Shown here in pieces: positions 9,405 through 18,260 of a DNA stretch of 64,000 nucleotides. The position numbers and the translations under genes are program-made. This DNA comes from GCA-001856825 sp038729485. GTDB taxonomy: Archaea; Thermoplasmatota; Thermoplasmata; Thermoplasmatales; GCA-001856825. Positions within the stretch are counted from its first letter, which is position 1. Every line of letters starts with the position of its first letter. The stretch spans positions 1 to 64,000 of the forward strand of contig JAVYRX010000001.1 in NCBI GenBank assembly GCA_038729485.1, in the 5' to 3' direction. The notes below the pieces were generated by a model, which saw nothing but the letters and a program-made list of their open reading frames with translations, made no database searches and was not told where the DNA came from.

Positions 9405-9713
9405 CTACCTCACTACTATCTTGAACATATTCTCAACGACTTCCTGCGACACATTCTTCTTGATATTTGCAACCTTTTTCTCATACTCTTTCTTTATTCT
9501 GGCTGCTTCCTCGGTGGCTTCCGCCGTCTTACTTTTTATGTAATCCTTGTAGAGAGTGGATCCCCTTATCTCAGCTTCTCGTGAAATCCTTTCTGCCTCT
9601 GCCCTTGCGTTGTTTATTATCTGTTCAGCTTTCTTCCTTGCATCTTCCACATCCCTTCTCGACTCATCTTCCTTCTCTTTTATCTTCTTCAGAACTTCAA
9701 TATCCTGCGTCAT
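9405..9713 (-). CDS. atpH: A-type H+-ATPase subunit H (peripheral stalk)
   Basis: This 102-residue, highly charged, Lys/Glu/Ala-rich protein is predicted to be almost entirely coiled coil. This matches archaeal subunit H (AhaH), which pairs with subunit E in the peripheral stalk and anchors to subunit I. It lies immediately upstream of atpI. Its ATG overlaps the stop codon of the preceding 40-aa gene (ATGA), which suggests translational coupling. Confidence 0.85.
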   Translation of the reverse strand: MTQDIEVLKKIKEKEDESRRDVEDARKKAEQIINNARAEAERISREAEIRGSTLYKDYIKSKTAEATEEAARIKKEYEKKVANIKKNVSQEVVENMFKIVVR

Positions 9714-9832
9714 ATTTCACCCCAGAAGTATAATATGGCCAAGGCTGCAGCAACAACGTTCGCTATCATCATTCCAGTAAAGATCAGGTAAAATTTTACC
9801 ATGCTCCTGTTTTTGAAAAGATAGCTATTCAT
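9710..9832 (-). CDS. 40-residue single-pass membrane peptide inside the ATPase operon
   Basis: This short gene reads from an ATG at 9832 to a TGA at 9710-9712. Its start overlaps the last 8 bases of atpD and its stop overlaps the atpH start (ATGA), so it is locked into the operon by overlaps on both sides. The product begins MNSYLFKNRS, with two basic residues. A hydrophobic helix of about 25 residues (VKFYLIFTG, then MMIANVVAAALAILYFW) follows, ending GEI. One membrane span with a positive-inside N-terminus is predicted. I recognise no family. A small ATPase membrane subunit or assembly factor is a natural inference. The alternative is an untranslated spacer, but the 112-nt gap is filled exactly by this frame. 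Confidence 0.7.
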   Translation of the reverse strand: MNSYLFKNRSMVKFYLIFTGMMIANVVAAALAILYFWGEI

Positions 9833-10463
9833 TCTCGCTGGCCTCCATCTTTTCCTTTATCATCTTCAAAGTGATGAATGTCTCCCTGTCCATTTCGTCC
9901 AGCCTAAGGCGTATGTAGGCTGCCGTTTCGTTTAATCTCGGTATCAGTATGTTTTCAATGGAATTTGTCCTCCTCTTCGTCCTGTCTATTTCCTGAAGCA
10001 ATTTCCTAAGTGAAATTTCCTTTTCGGCTATAACAAGCAAGGAATTGAGAAGAGATTTGAAGTCCTCCCTGGATTCCATGAGGGCTGTGGGGAGCGAAAT
10101 TATCTCATACAGCTTGTTCATGAAAGATTCCTGGCTTTCGACGTTCACTTCAGGTATCTTGACTCCCATGACGTTCTTGGCTTTTACTCCAACTCTAACC
10201 CCGGGCTGGAAAAAAGCCGTGTTTTCTATTACTAGCTGACCGGCCATCATCTCAGAGAGTCTCTCTGTCATCATTGCCTTCTGAACCACCTTTGCGAGGT
10301 CTTCCCTCATTCCTCTGACGTCCTTTGCCAGCTTGAAGAATTCCATTATTAAGGCCGATCTTTTAAGCTTCAGAAGCTCCAATCCCCTTACAGCTAGCCT
10401 GATTCTGCTCTTGGTTTTTAGCAGCTCCATCCTAGTAGGTCTAACGTTGGAAACGTCCGCCAT
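9825..10463 (-). CDS. atpD: A-type H+-ATPase subunit D (central rotor stalk)
   Basis: This 212-residue protein has the long N- and C-terminal helices of subunit D: VRPTRMELLKTKSRI at the start and ENILIPRLNETAAYIRLRLDEMDRE near the end. It forms the central shaft with subunit F. It starts immediately after the atpB stop codon with no gap, as in other archaeal ATPase operons where D follows B. Its last 8 bases overlap the 40-aa membrane peptide gene. Confidence 0.96.
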   Translation of the reverse strand: MADVSNVRPTRMELLKTKSRIRLAVRGLELLKLKRSALIMEFFKLAKDVRGMREDLAKVVQKAMMTERLSEMMAGQLVIENTAFFQPGVRVGVKAKNVMGVKIPEVNVESQESFMNKLYEIISLPTALMESREDFKSLLNSLLVIAEKEISLRKLLQEIDRTKRRTNSIENILIPRLNETAAYIRLRLDEMDRETFITLKMIKEKMEASENE

Positions 10464-11843
10464 CTATTTCCTCCATTTCCCGTATTTTTCAATCTGCTCT
10501 CTCTTAACCCTCTTCATGTCTCTTTCGGGCAGGCTTGAGAGTAGCTCCCAGCCCAAATCAAGCGTCTTTTCTATTGGTCTGTCTTCGTCGTATCCCTGAT
10601 TAACGAACTTCTCTTCAAACGTATTTGCGAACTCCAGGTACTGCTGATCTTCCCTGCCCAGAGCTTCTCTTCCGACTATTGCGCTCAGACTTCTGAGATC
10701 CATACCTCTCCCGTAGGCTGAATACAGTTGATCTGCAACTCCCCTGTGATCGTCCCTGGTCCTGCCTTTTCCAATTCCCTGATTCATGAGCCTCGACAGA
10801 GAAGGCAGCACATTTATGGGTGGATACACACCCTTTCTATGTATGTCCCTGCTTAGAAATATCTGGCCTTCGGTTATGTAACCAGTGAGATCGGGTATTG
10901 GATGTGTCATATCGTCTGAAGGCATTGTAAGTATCGGCAGCTGCGTTATCGAGCCTTTTCTTCCCCTGATTTTTCCTGCTCTCTCGTATATCGTTGAAAG
11001 ATCGGTATACAGATAACCGGGATAGCCTCTTCTCCCAGGTACTTCTTCCCTAGCAGCCGAAACCTCCCTCAACGCCTCTGCATAAGATGACATATCTGTC
11101 AGAATCACGAGGACGTGCATCTCCCTTTCATATGCAAGAAATTCTGCCGCAGTTAGTGCAACCCTGGGAAGTAGAATTCTCTCCATTGAAGGATCAGATG
11201 CAAGGTTCAGAAACAGAACTGATCTAAGAAGCGCCCCAGTCTTCCTAAATTCCTCAATGAAGAAATTAGCCTCCTCAGATGTTATGCCCATGGCGCCAAA
11301 GACGAGGGAGAAGCTTTCTGACGATGACAGAACCTTTGCCTGTCTGGCTATCTGGGCAGCCAGTCTGTTATGCGGAAGACCAGAGCCCGAAAACAGAGGA
11401 AGCTTCTGCCCCCTGACGAGGGTATTCATTCCGTCTATGGTTGATATTCCCGTTTGAATGAATTCAGAAGGCTCCTCTCTGGAATATGGATTAATGGCAC
11501 TTCCTACCACCTCGACCTTCTCAGATGAAATCACCGGTTCCATTCCATCCCTCGGTTCCCCTAGGCCGTTGAATACCCTACCCACCATCTCATCGGAAAC
11601 AGGAATTCTGGCTGTTTCTCCTAGAAACCTTACAGAGGTACCCTCAACGTCGAGGCCTGTAGTCTGCCCGAAAACCTGGACGATCGCTATACCCTTTGCT
11701 GATTCAAGTACCTGCCCCATCCTTCTTTCTCCATCTGGAAGCTGGATCTCCACGAGCTCGTTGTAACCCACATTGTCGACCTTTTCCACGAACATCAGAG
11801 GACCGGCTATTCTGGTAACAGTTTTGTATCGCATATTACTCAT
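10464..11843 (-). CDS. atpB: A-type H+-ATPase subunit B (regulatory/non-catalytic)
   Basis: This 459-residue protein is the usual length for archaeal subunit B. Typical segments include FIQTGISTIDGMNTLVRGQKLPLFSGSG, a degenerate P-loop region lacking GKT, followed by NFFIEEFRKTGAL and PGRRGYPGYLYTDLSTIYERAG. It alternates with subunit A in the hexameric head and does not hydrolyse ATP. The start overlaps the atpA stop (ATGA); an alternative ATG three codons downstream (MRYKTV) is possible. Confidence 0.97.
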   Translation of the reverse strand: MSNMRYKTVTRIAGPLMFVEKVDNVGYNELVEIQLPDGERRMGQVLESAKGIAIVQVFGQTTGLDVEGTSVRFLGETARIPVSDEMVGRVFNGLGEPRDGMEPVISSEKVEVVGSAINPYSREEPSEFIQTGISTIDGMNTLVRGQKLPLFSGSGLPHNRLAAQIARQAKVLSSSESFSLVFGAMGITSEEANFFIEEFRKTGALLRSVLFLNLASDPSMERILLPRVALTAAEFLAYEREMHVLVILTDMSSYAEALREVSAAREEVPGRRGYPGYLYTDLSTIYERAGKIRGRKGSITQLPILTMPSDDMTHPIPDLTGYITEGQIFLSRDIHRKGVYPPINVLPSLSRLMNQGIGKGRTRDDHRGVADQLYSAYGRGMDLRSLSAIVGREALGREDQQYLEFANTFEEKFVNQGYDEDRPIEKTLDLGWELLSSLPERDMKRVKREQIEKYGKWRK

Positions 11844-14734
11844 ATTCTATCAGCCCTCCCTTTTATCTCCATACCCATCTCCTCTATCAGCTCCGTGAAA
11901 TAAGATTCTACTTCGTTCTCCCTCACTTCCTTGAATCTTGAAACCTTCTCCCTAAACGGCATAGAACTCATCTCTGAGACGGAAATTCCCTTTGAAACGC
12001 CATACTTCTCAAATTCGTCCATCTTCAATATAGCCTGAAGCATCAGGAACTGTTTCTTGAGCGAACAGTAGGTATCAACTTCGTCAAAAGCACTCTGTTG
12101 CAGGAAATCCTCCCTTATCGATCTCGCTATGTCAAGAACCTCTTTTTCATTTTCAGGCAGCGCATCGTACCCCACCAGCTGCGCCACTTCTTGAAGTTCG
12201 CTCTCTTCCTGAAGTATTTCCATGGCTCGGGTTGTACTTTTCTTCCATTGTTTCTCTACGTTGCCTTCAAACCATCTTCCCAGTTCATCAGAGTACAGGG
12301 AATAACTCGTGAGCCAGTTGATTGACGGAAAATGCCTTCTCTGTGCAAGGGATGCATCCAGCCCCCAGAAGACCCTTGTAACTCTAAGCGTATTCTGGGA
12401 GACGGGTTCTGACGTATCTCCTCCAGGCGGAGAAACTGCACCAATTATCGTAACGGAACCGAGCCTCCTACCTGAGGAAAGTGTTACCACGTTCCCTGCC
12501 CTTTCGTAGAATTCTGCTAGCCTTCTCCCAAGGTATGCTGGATAGCCCTCTTCACCCGGCATCTCCTCCAATCTGCCCGAAATCTCCCTAAGTGCCTCGG
12601 CCCATCTGGAAGTACTATCGGCCATTAGGGCAACGTTGTAACCCATGTCCCTGAAATATTCAGCAAGCGTCACGCCAGTATATATTGACGCTTCCCTAGC
12701 TGCAACTGGCATGTTGGAAGTGTTTGCGATGAGGGTTGTCCTTTCCATTAAAGGCTTTCCAGACTTCGGATCCTTCAGCTCCGGAAAAGTAGTAAGTATT
12801 TCAGTCATCTCGTTTCCTCTTTCACCACACCCTACGTAAACAACAACTTCCGAGTCAGCCCATTTAGCAAGCTGATGTTGCACAACTGTATTGTGAAGTA
12901 TTATGCCTCCTGACCCCCCTACAAAATTCTCTCCGAAATCTGGAACAGAAAGATCGTATACGTCCACCTCCCCTGGCTCAAATTCAATGTTCCTTATTCT
13001 ATCCACGAATATGTCTGATGACAGGCTTAAAGCCGTGCTCTGCAAAGATTCGCCCGATCCCCCGCTTCCTTGATATATGCTATTTAGCTCTGCGCTCTCC
13101 CCACATGAAATTTCGAATGAATCAGACGACCCGGCCACTTTGAACGGTATTCCGAGCCTGTTGAATATGTACAGCACTTCCTTCTTGATGTCGTTTCTAA
13201 TGGGAACGCCCAATGAAAGAATCGTATCGACGAACGCCCTTATTGTTCGATCGCTCGCCCTCATCAATGTTGATGGTATCCTGATTTTCCCGTCTACGAG
13301 CATTTCGTTTGATTCTAGGAATAACACCAAGTCAGAGCTTCTGACAGCTAACTGGTCACCTGACAGTTCCGGATGAAGACCAAACAATTTGGAAAGTAGT
13401 TTCAGCAATTCCTCATCCCCTTTCTGCCTGAGCGATATTCTCAATTCGTTTCCATTGACGTTTCCTGAAGCTGCAAGGTATGCAAGGAATCGCCCGAAAT
13501 CAGCATTGCATCTCTTGGGCACTTTTATATTTGCCCCATTAAATCCACTTGAAGAAGTGGAAAGATTCGTCAGCGAATGCTTTTCTAAGGTATAAGAATC
13601 ATTATTTTCCGATAAAATCTCTTTCTTGCTTTCAGCTGCACGTATCTTGAAACAAGAATCCCTTCCCTTCACCGGAGTCCTGAGCACTGCAATTATGCCA
13701 TCGCCGACTCTAAGATTCATAGCCATAACTTGCTCTATGCGACCGTCATGCCATGCAAATAGCTTGTGCACCGGCGTTACCCTGACCTCCCTTCCGGATT
13801 CCGTTTGAACTCTCACTACAGAACCGCTCTTTCCGTGGTATATGATATTTGAACTGCTTCTTACCAATTTCCCGTCGACCATTGAAAATAGTTCCAGCCT
13901 TTGCGGAAGATAGAGATATTCACCGTCACCTTGAATCATTAACGAGGAATTCCTGTATTTCTTGTAGATAGACTCAATGGATACGATGCTGCCGTCGCCT
14001 AGAAGCACAGGAGTGTCTCCAGTAACGCATTTCCCTGAACCAAATGGACCAGGTACTGCCACAGTCCCCCCTTTCGCGACTGGGAAGAATGTATCTATGA
14101 CCCTCTGTCCTGTTACGAGGGGAATCTCCGGCGGGAGCTTGCTTCTGACAGGCCTTGGTGACCTTACGGGCCAGTACTGTCCCATTTTAACTTCTACCAA
14201 TGAATTGTTCGTTCTTATGTATGCCACGGTGGCCTTCACGTTCATCTTGCCTTGAGCGATCTCCTCTATCTTTCCCCTCAACCCTGGCGGAACCATTATT
14301 CTGTGCTCTAAGATTGAAGTTTCCTGAACTGTACCAAGTATGTCCCCATCAGAGACTTCATCCCCTTTTCTTGCAACTGGTACAAATTCCCATTCCTTCT
14401 TCATGTCTACCGGGTCCGGATAAAGGCCCCTCTTTATGAAATCCCCACCCTGATTTCTGATCACATCTAGAGGCCTCTGAATTCCATCGTATATGGAACC
14501 CATGATGCCCGGGGACAGAAAAACGGAGAGTGGTTTATGTGTGGAATCCACCTTTTCCCCAGGCTTTATACCACTGGTATCTTCATACACCTGGATCGTT
14601 GCGGTGTTCCCTTCCATACGAATAATCTCTCCGACCAGACCAAGGTCTCCCACTCTTACTACATCGTACATCTTAGCCTGTTCAATATCTTCTGCGATTA
14701 CAACCGGTCCCGCTATTCTAACAATTTTTCCCAT
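11840..14734 (-). CDS. atpA: A-type H+-ATPase catalytic subunit A, interrupted by an in-frame intein
   Basis: The 964-residue precursor contains about 584 residues of catalytic subunit A and a 380-residue intein. The Walker A sequence GPFGSGK is split directly after its Lys, and the extein resumes with TVVQHQ. Splicing is therefore essential to make a working nucleotide site. Downstream extein motifs are normal: VYVGCGERGNEM, the Walker B region (NVALMADSTSRWAEALREISGRLEEMPGEEGYP) and GAVSPPGGDTSEP. The preferred start is the ATG at 14734, with GGAGG about 8 nt upstream; a TTG two codons earlier is also in frame. It is coupled to atpF upstream (4-nt neighbourhood) and to atpB downstream. Confidence 0.97.
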   Translation of the reverse strand: MGKIVRIAGPVVIAEDIEQAKMYDVVRVGDLGLVGEIIRMEGNTATIQVYEDTSGIKPGEKVDSTHKPLSVFLSPGIMGSIYDGIQRPLDVIRNQGGDFIKRGLYPDPVDMKKEWEFVPVARKGDEVSDGDILGTVQETSILEHRIMVPPGLRGKIEEIAQGKMNVKATVAYIRTNNSLVEVKMGQYWPVRSPRPVRSKLPPEIPLVTGQRVIDTFFPVAKGGTVAVPGPFGSGKCVTGDTPVLLGDGSIVSIESIYKKYRNSSLMIQGDGEYLYLPQRLELFSMVDGKLVRSSSNIIYHGKSGSVVRVQTESGREVRVTPVHKLFAWHDGRIEQVMAMNLRVGDGIIAVLRTPVKGRDSCFKIRAAESKKEILSENNDSYTLEKHSLTNLSTSSSGFNGANIKVPKRCNADFGRFLAYLAASGNVNGNELRISLRQKGDEELLKLLSKLFGLHPELSGDQLAVRSSDLVLFLESNEMLVDGKIRIPSTLMRASDRTIRAFVDTILSLGVPIRNDIKKEVLYIFNRLGIPFKVAGSSDSFEISCGESAELNSIYQGSGGSGESLQSTALSLSSDIFVDRIRNIEFEPGEVDVYDLSVPDFGENFVGGSGGIILHNTVVQHQLAKWADSEVVVYVGCGERGNEMTEILTTFPELKDPKSGKPLMERTTLIANTSNMPVAAREASIYTGVTLAEYFRDMGYNVALMADSTSRWAEALREISGRLEEMPGEEGYPAYLGRRLAEFYERAGNVVTLSSGRRLGSVTIIGAVSPPGGDTSEPVSQNTLRVTRVFWGLDASLAQRRHFPSINWLTSYSLYSDELGRWFEGNVEKQWKKSTTRAMEILQEESELQEVAQLVGYDALPENEKEVLDIARSIREDFLQQSAFDEVDTYCSLKKQFLMLQAILKMDEFEKYGVSKGISVSEMSSMPFREKVSRFKEVRENEVESYFTELIEEMGMEIKGRADRI
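12890..14029 (-). mobile_element. VMA-type intein with degenerate LAGLIDADG endonuclease region
   Basis: The intein spans C236 to N615 of the precursor (ATG numbering). The N-terminal splicing block is CVTGDTPVLLGDG, block B is VRVTPVHKLFAW (with the TxxH-like TPVH), block F is VYDLSVPD and block G is GGIILHN followed by extein Thr. All catalytic splicing residues (Cys1, block B His, penultimate His, terminal Asn, +1 Thr) are present, so splicing should work. The middle has a helix resembling the first LAGLIDADG motif (FGRFLAYLAASGNVNG) and a second weak one (RAFVDTILSLGV). Both lack the acidic residue needed for cleavage, so homing activity is probably lost. The insertion site, inside the P-loop, is the site known for archaeal VMA inteins. 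Confidence 0.92.
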
Positions 14735-14736
14735 AT

Positions 14737-15072
14737 TCAAATTCCTCCTAAATCTATTTTAATACCAAGAACTCTCCTTGCCATGTCTGAGATCTTTTCC
14801 TCTTCTCCTACAGGCGAAACAGGAACAAAAACGACAAGAGGCATAACGCTCGTTGTTACTGCGTTCAAAAATTTTCTGTCTAATGTCCCAATGTAGGTAT
14901 TTGATGCAAGAATCAGACCGAAATTACCGGAGTAATAAAGCTCCCGCAATTTCTCTGCGAACGTTTTCTCGTCTGCTATGAAGACGTCCCCAACGCCAAC
15001 CAGCTTGAATCCTATTGAAAGCTCCCTTTCTCCAACAAAAGCGATCCTTCCAAACCTGCTGGATGAATCCAT
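14737..15072 (-). CDS. atpF: A-type H+-ATPase subunit F (central stalk)
   Basis: This 111-residue protein has the Rossmann-like V-type F subunit fold: FVGERELSIGFKLVGVGDVF at the N-terminus, then FGLILASNTYI and VMPLVVFVPV. It binds subunit D in the rotor. A GGTGATG stretch supplies the ribosome-binding site. The gene sits between C and A, as in other archaeal operons. Confidence 0.94.
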   Translation of the reverse strand: MDSSSRFGRIAFVGERELSIGFKLVGVGDVFIADEKTFAEKLRELYYSGNFGLILASNTYIGTLDRKFLNAVTTSVMPLVVFVPVSPVGEEEKISDMARRVLGIKIDLGGI

Positions 15073-15078
15073 GTTTCA

Positions 15079-16149
15079 TCACCCTATATTTATCGAGACC
15101 ATCCTAACGGTCTCGTCATCAATCTTATAATACCTGCTCAGGAAAATATTCCTCACGTCCTTCCATTCAGCCTCCACTCTTAGAAGATAAGCCAATATGT
15201 TATTGATTGACAGGGGGCTCATCTCCAGGATTTCGATAAAGCTCCAATACAGATTTCGATAAAGCTCTCCTTCGAAACCTATCAGGGATCCCCTCCTCTT
15301 GTAAAATTCTAGACTCTTAGTAAGATCAGAGAACTGCCTGATCTTCTGCGCAACTTCTTCAACAGAGGCACTCTTCATGAGATCGTCCAACACCTGGTCA
15401 GATAGGCTCCCGCCCTGAAGTAGGTAATTCACTATGTTCTGTTCGCTATTGAATTCCTTGAATTTCATGATCGTCATTACGTTTCTAATGTCGATGGTCC
15501 CTTTTATGAATCTATAGATAGGGCCCTCTGTACCGGTGTAAAATCTGAATTTCTCTCTCATCATCGAGTAGTAGTAAAGGTCAAGGGAAAGGAGGAGCGA
15601 AGATATGTCATTTGTTTTCCTGTAGTCGTCCAAGTATGAGAGCAGGGCTTTCCCATATCCAAATCTCAGGAGATAGGAAATTATGTCCTCAATGCTTCCC
15701 ATTGAGAGCAGGTTCTTATAATCCGAATGACCGAGCAGCCCTGCAAATATACCCAGTGCAGTCATATTTTCAGAAACAAGATGCATCTCCGTATCTTCCA
15801 CTTTATAGTTGAGATTTTTTGCCACCATTACGGTCTTAATATTCATTATGTCCCATTTCGTGAGGTACGACGCAACCAGGTCCCTTCCCTCCTTGGGCGT
15901 CAATGAGAGAGCCAGTTTGTTCAGTTTAGCGAGGTGAGTGTTCGTTGCTGCTTCTATTAAATTGTAGCCCGAATATTGAGACGAGTTCACTGAGATATCG
16001 GCATCATATCCGTGATTAGAAAGATACGAAAGAAAATCCGACGGACTGATGAGCCTCATGAGTTCCTCATAGTCCTGCCTCGTTAGGAGATCGTTTCGCT
16101 TGACTTTCAGCGTTCCATATGGAAGGCCGTATACATTCTGCAAGGACAT
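15079..16149 (-). CDS. atpC: A-type H+-ATPase subunit C (V-type d subunit)
   Basis: This 356-residue, helix-rich protein has features of the archaeal C/V-type d family: an N-terminal VYGLPYGTLKVKRNDLLTRQDYEELM, repeated helical units, and a C-terminal NNILAYLLRVEAEWKDVRNIF motif. It couples the central stalk to the proteolipid ring. The start ATG at 16149 shares a base with the atpE stop (TGATG); a GTG one codon earlier is also in frame. Confidence 0.94.
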   Translation of the reverse strand: MSLQNVYGLPYGTLKVKRNDLLTRQDYEELMRLISPSDFLSYLSNHGYDADISVNSSQYSGYNLIEAATNTHLAKLNKLALSLTPKEGRDLVASYLTKWDIMNIKTVMVAKNLNYKVEDTEMHLVSENMTALGIFAGLLGHSDYKNLLSMGSIEDIISYLLRFGYGKALLSYLDDYRKTNDISSLLLSLDLYYYSMMREKFRFYTGTEGPIYRFIKGTIDIRNVMTIMKFKEFNSEQNIVNYLLQGGSLSDQVLDDLMKSASVEEVAQKIRQFSDLTKSLEFYKRRGSLIGFEGELYRNLYWSFIEILEMSPLSINNILAYLLRVEAEWKDVRNIFLSRYYKIDDETVRMVSINIG

Positions 16150-16715
16150 CACCTAATGTGGGACCTCACCGTGGAGGATAGTTCGTCCATCCTGTCCCTT
16201 AGCATTTGAGAAAAAGTGAAGTCAGCAATGACTTTCCCGTCTGCAGAAGTAACTATCACCCCGCCTAACGGATCTATCTCCTCCTCCACTATTCTTAGTT
16301 GTCTATTCAAAGAACGAAGCCTAGCGGCATCCTCCTTCCTGAGGTGACACACGAATCCTTCTCCCAGCTGAGAGGATACTTCTGATATCTTTCTATCAAG
16401 AAATTGCACATATTCTTGTTCATTCGTGAAACTCTTAATCCTGGAAACAACTGCGTCAAAGTATTTTTTCTCTACCCCTTCAAGCGCCTTCTCGAACATC
16501 ATTCTTCCTTCTAGCGTTGCGGTAGATATCATCTGCCTACTCAGGATCTCCCCCTCATCCTTTGCTTTCTTCTGATATTGCTCTAGTGTTAGCTCGGCAT
16601 TCTTGTTTGCTTCGTCCAGAATCTTTTTCGCCTGCTCGTTAGCATCCGCTATAATTTCATCAGTCTTTGTTTTAGTTTCAGCCCCTATTCTTGCTATTAT
16701 TTCATCCAGTCCCAT
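16149..16715 (-). CDS. atpE: A-type H+-ATPase subunit E (peripheral stalk)
   Basis: This 188-residue protein has a charged coiled-coil N-terminal half and a globular C-terminal half with IDPLGGVIVTSADGKVIADFTF, the standard subunit E signature. It pairs with subunit H. I chose the ATG at 16715 (MGLDEIIARIG) because family members begin there; the longer open frame reaches back into atpK with no family-like sequence. Confidence 0.93.
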   Translation of the reverse strand: MGLDEIIARIGAETKTKTDEIIADANEQAKKILDEANKNAELTLEQYQKKAKDEGEILSRQMISTATLEGRMMFEKALEGVEKKYFDAVVSRIKSFTNEQEYVQFLDRKISEVSSQLGEGFVCHLRKEDAARLRSLNRQLRIVEEEIDPLGGVIVTSADGKVIADFTFSQMLRDRMDELSSTVRSHIR

Positions 16716-16735
16716 AGGTCGTCCTTTCCATATGT

Positions 16736-16963
16736 TTAAAATATGTGCAAGAGCAGCAGAAGCCCAAGAACAAACCCGATTATCCAAAGAGTCTCAGGAA
16801 TAACAAAAAAGAACAGTACTTGGCCAAACTTCTCGGGTTTCTCAGCAATTATGCCCATGCCAGAAGCTCCTATTCCGCTCTGAGCTACGCCCGTACCTAT
16901 CAGACCGCCAGCCATCGCAATTGAAGCAGCAATGGCAAAAAGAGCATCAGTTGTTGTAACCAT
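16736..16963 (-). CDS. atpK: A-type H+-ATPase subunit K (proteolipid c-ring)
   Basis: This 75-residue proteolipid has two membrane helices with the loop AEKPEKFGQVLFFF. The ion-carrying Glu sits in helix 2 (VIPETLWIIGF). The Gly-rich helix 1 (AMAGGLIGTGVAQSGIGASG) packs the c-ring. The ATG at 16963 has GGTGAT 4 nt upstream, which favours it over a TTG at 17008 that would add 15 residues. It is the first gene of the operon. An AT-rich element around 17072-17085 on the minus strand is a candidate TATA box, giving a leader of roughly 90 nt. Confidence 0.93.
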   Translation of the reverse strand: MVTTTDALFAIAASIAMAGGLIGTGVAQSGIGASGMGIIAEKPEKFGQVLFFFVIPETLWIIGFVLGLLLLLHIF

Positions 16964-17185
16964 TACTATCACCGCTGTATGACCAATGAGATAAAAGAGT
17001 TTTGCCAAAAATGCATTATGAAATGCTGTGCCGTGCTGAAAAATCTGTTACTTCCCGTATCATTTTAGGTACAATTTTAAAATAATAGTTTTAATTCCCG
17101 AAAGACCCCAAGAGGTAAGCAAACAATAGCACGTAAACGCCAAACAGCAATAAGTAAAAATATGTGTGACCTCTTAAAGAACTAG

Positions 17186-17256
17186 GCGAGTGTAGTGTAG
17201 CGGTAGCACAAAAGCTTCCCAAGCTTTTAACCCGGGTTCGAATCCCGGCACTCGCA
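17186..17256 (+). tRNA. tRNA-Gly (anticodon CCC)
   Basis: The 71-nt gene folds as a cloverleaf. The acceptor is GCGAGTG/CACTCGC with discriminator A, the D stem is GTGT/GCAC, the anticodon stem is AAAGC/GCTTT with loop TTCCCAA, and the T arm is CCGGG/CCCGG with TTCGAAT. The anticodon CCC is at 17218-17220. No intron is present and CCA is not encoded. An AAAAATATG stretch about 25 nt upstream could be its TATA box. Confidence 0.96.
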
Positions 17257-18226
17257 TGGTTTTGGAAAGGAGGCGACGTTCGATTCTAGGCTCAAGAAGT
17301 AAATAAGTTCGAGCGCTAAAGAAAAAGGCATGTTAATGTTTCCATTGTCCACATTGTTAATCATCCCAAAGCTCACATTTTCAAATGAGAAACAAAAAAA
17401 TGCAACTTGATTCCATCTCCAAACCAGATTGTCAAAACTTGGAAGTATCAATCCTTTAAGGCTTGCTAAAACGCATCTTTTCTGCCTATCAGAAATAGTT
17501 CTTTGGGTGCAGTCTCTCTTCCTAGTGCAGGACATTAAGGAATGCAATCGATGTACCATCCCCATTGAGAAGCAAATCTGGAGGCTGACAAAAGCATTTT
17601 TCAATATCTCCTTTGAGCATCCGCTGTTCCTGAAACTCTTTCCTGAACGATTTAATTCTGTTTGTGTCCAAAGAGTTTCACCAGTCTTGAAGGCTTACAG
17701 AAACAGTTTTCATCACAATAAGTATGGCTCTGCAGCCCATCATCTTCCAGAAGTAACAAAAGAACTTACAATCGGGCAGATCACAGCAATGGTCTGCTGA
17801 CATTAGCCTTCTCATCCAGGATGATATGACTGTCACCTTAAAATTCACGCTTTATGGCCCAAATACAGTCCTTTCTTAACCGCTTTTGAACAACACCTCC
17901 TTCAGCACAACCATACTCCAAAAGCTGTTTTTAAAGGGAAGGAACGAAGATGTCTTTCATTTCGCAACAAATGTTGTCGCATTCAACGTGATTAGATATC
18001 CGCTAGAGAAGGAATGCCAGTTTTGTTTGCGCATTCCAGCTTATCAGATGGATAAAAAATGCTCCATGCAGAATTGACACATATCTTTAGGAACAGCGAA
18101 GATCGTCATGGCTTCAGATGCTGTTGGATAGAATGCCAAGATTCCCCCAGAACTGATAGTAATGAAATTCGATAATGAAGCCTGTGAGTTCTCATGGGAA
18201 TGAAAAATATTCGCGCGTTACGTTAC
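17257..18226. other. About 1 kb without a recognisable gene; possible decayed coding DNA
   Basis: No open frame here has a credible start, ribosome-binding site and family resemblance. The best plus-strand frames (17429-17800 and 17886-18077, which differ in frame and are separated by stops) concatenate into a somewhat protein-like string. Examples are FHHNKYGSAAHHLPEVTKEL and FHFATNVVAFNVIRYPLEKE. This could be a transposase-like gene decayed by stops and frameshifts, but I cannot confirm a family. No terminal inverted repeats or target duplications were identified. Confidence 0.3.
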
Positions 18227-18240
18227 AAAAACGTTTTTAC
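18227..18240 (+). promoter_or_regulatory. Promoter region of peroxiredoxin gene with AAAAACGTTTTT palindrome
   Basis: A perfect 12-bp palindrome (18227-18238) overlaps the T-rich stretch lying about 25 nt before the ATG at 18261, where a TATA box is expected. It may serve as an operator. The low complexity of the arms makes chance occurrence quite possible. Confidence 0.3.
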
Positions 18241-18260
18241 TACACCGTACATTGATAAAC

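Noticed and set aside
17429..18077. Plus-strand open frames of 123 and 63 codons as genes
   Set aside because: No start signals or family match; at best remnants of one decayed gene.
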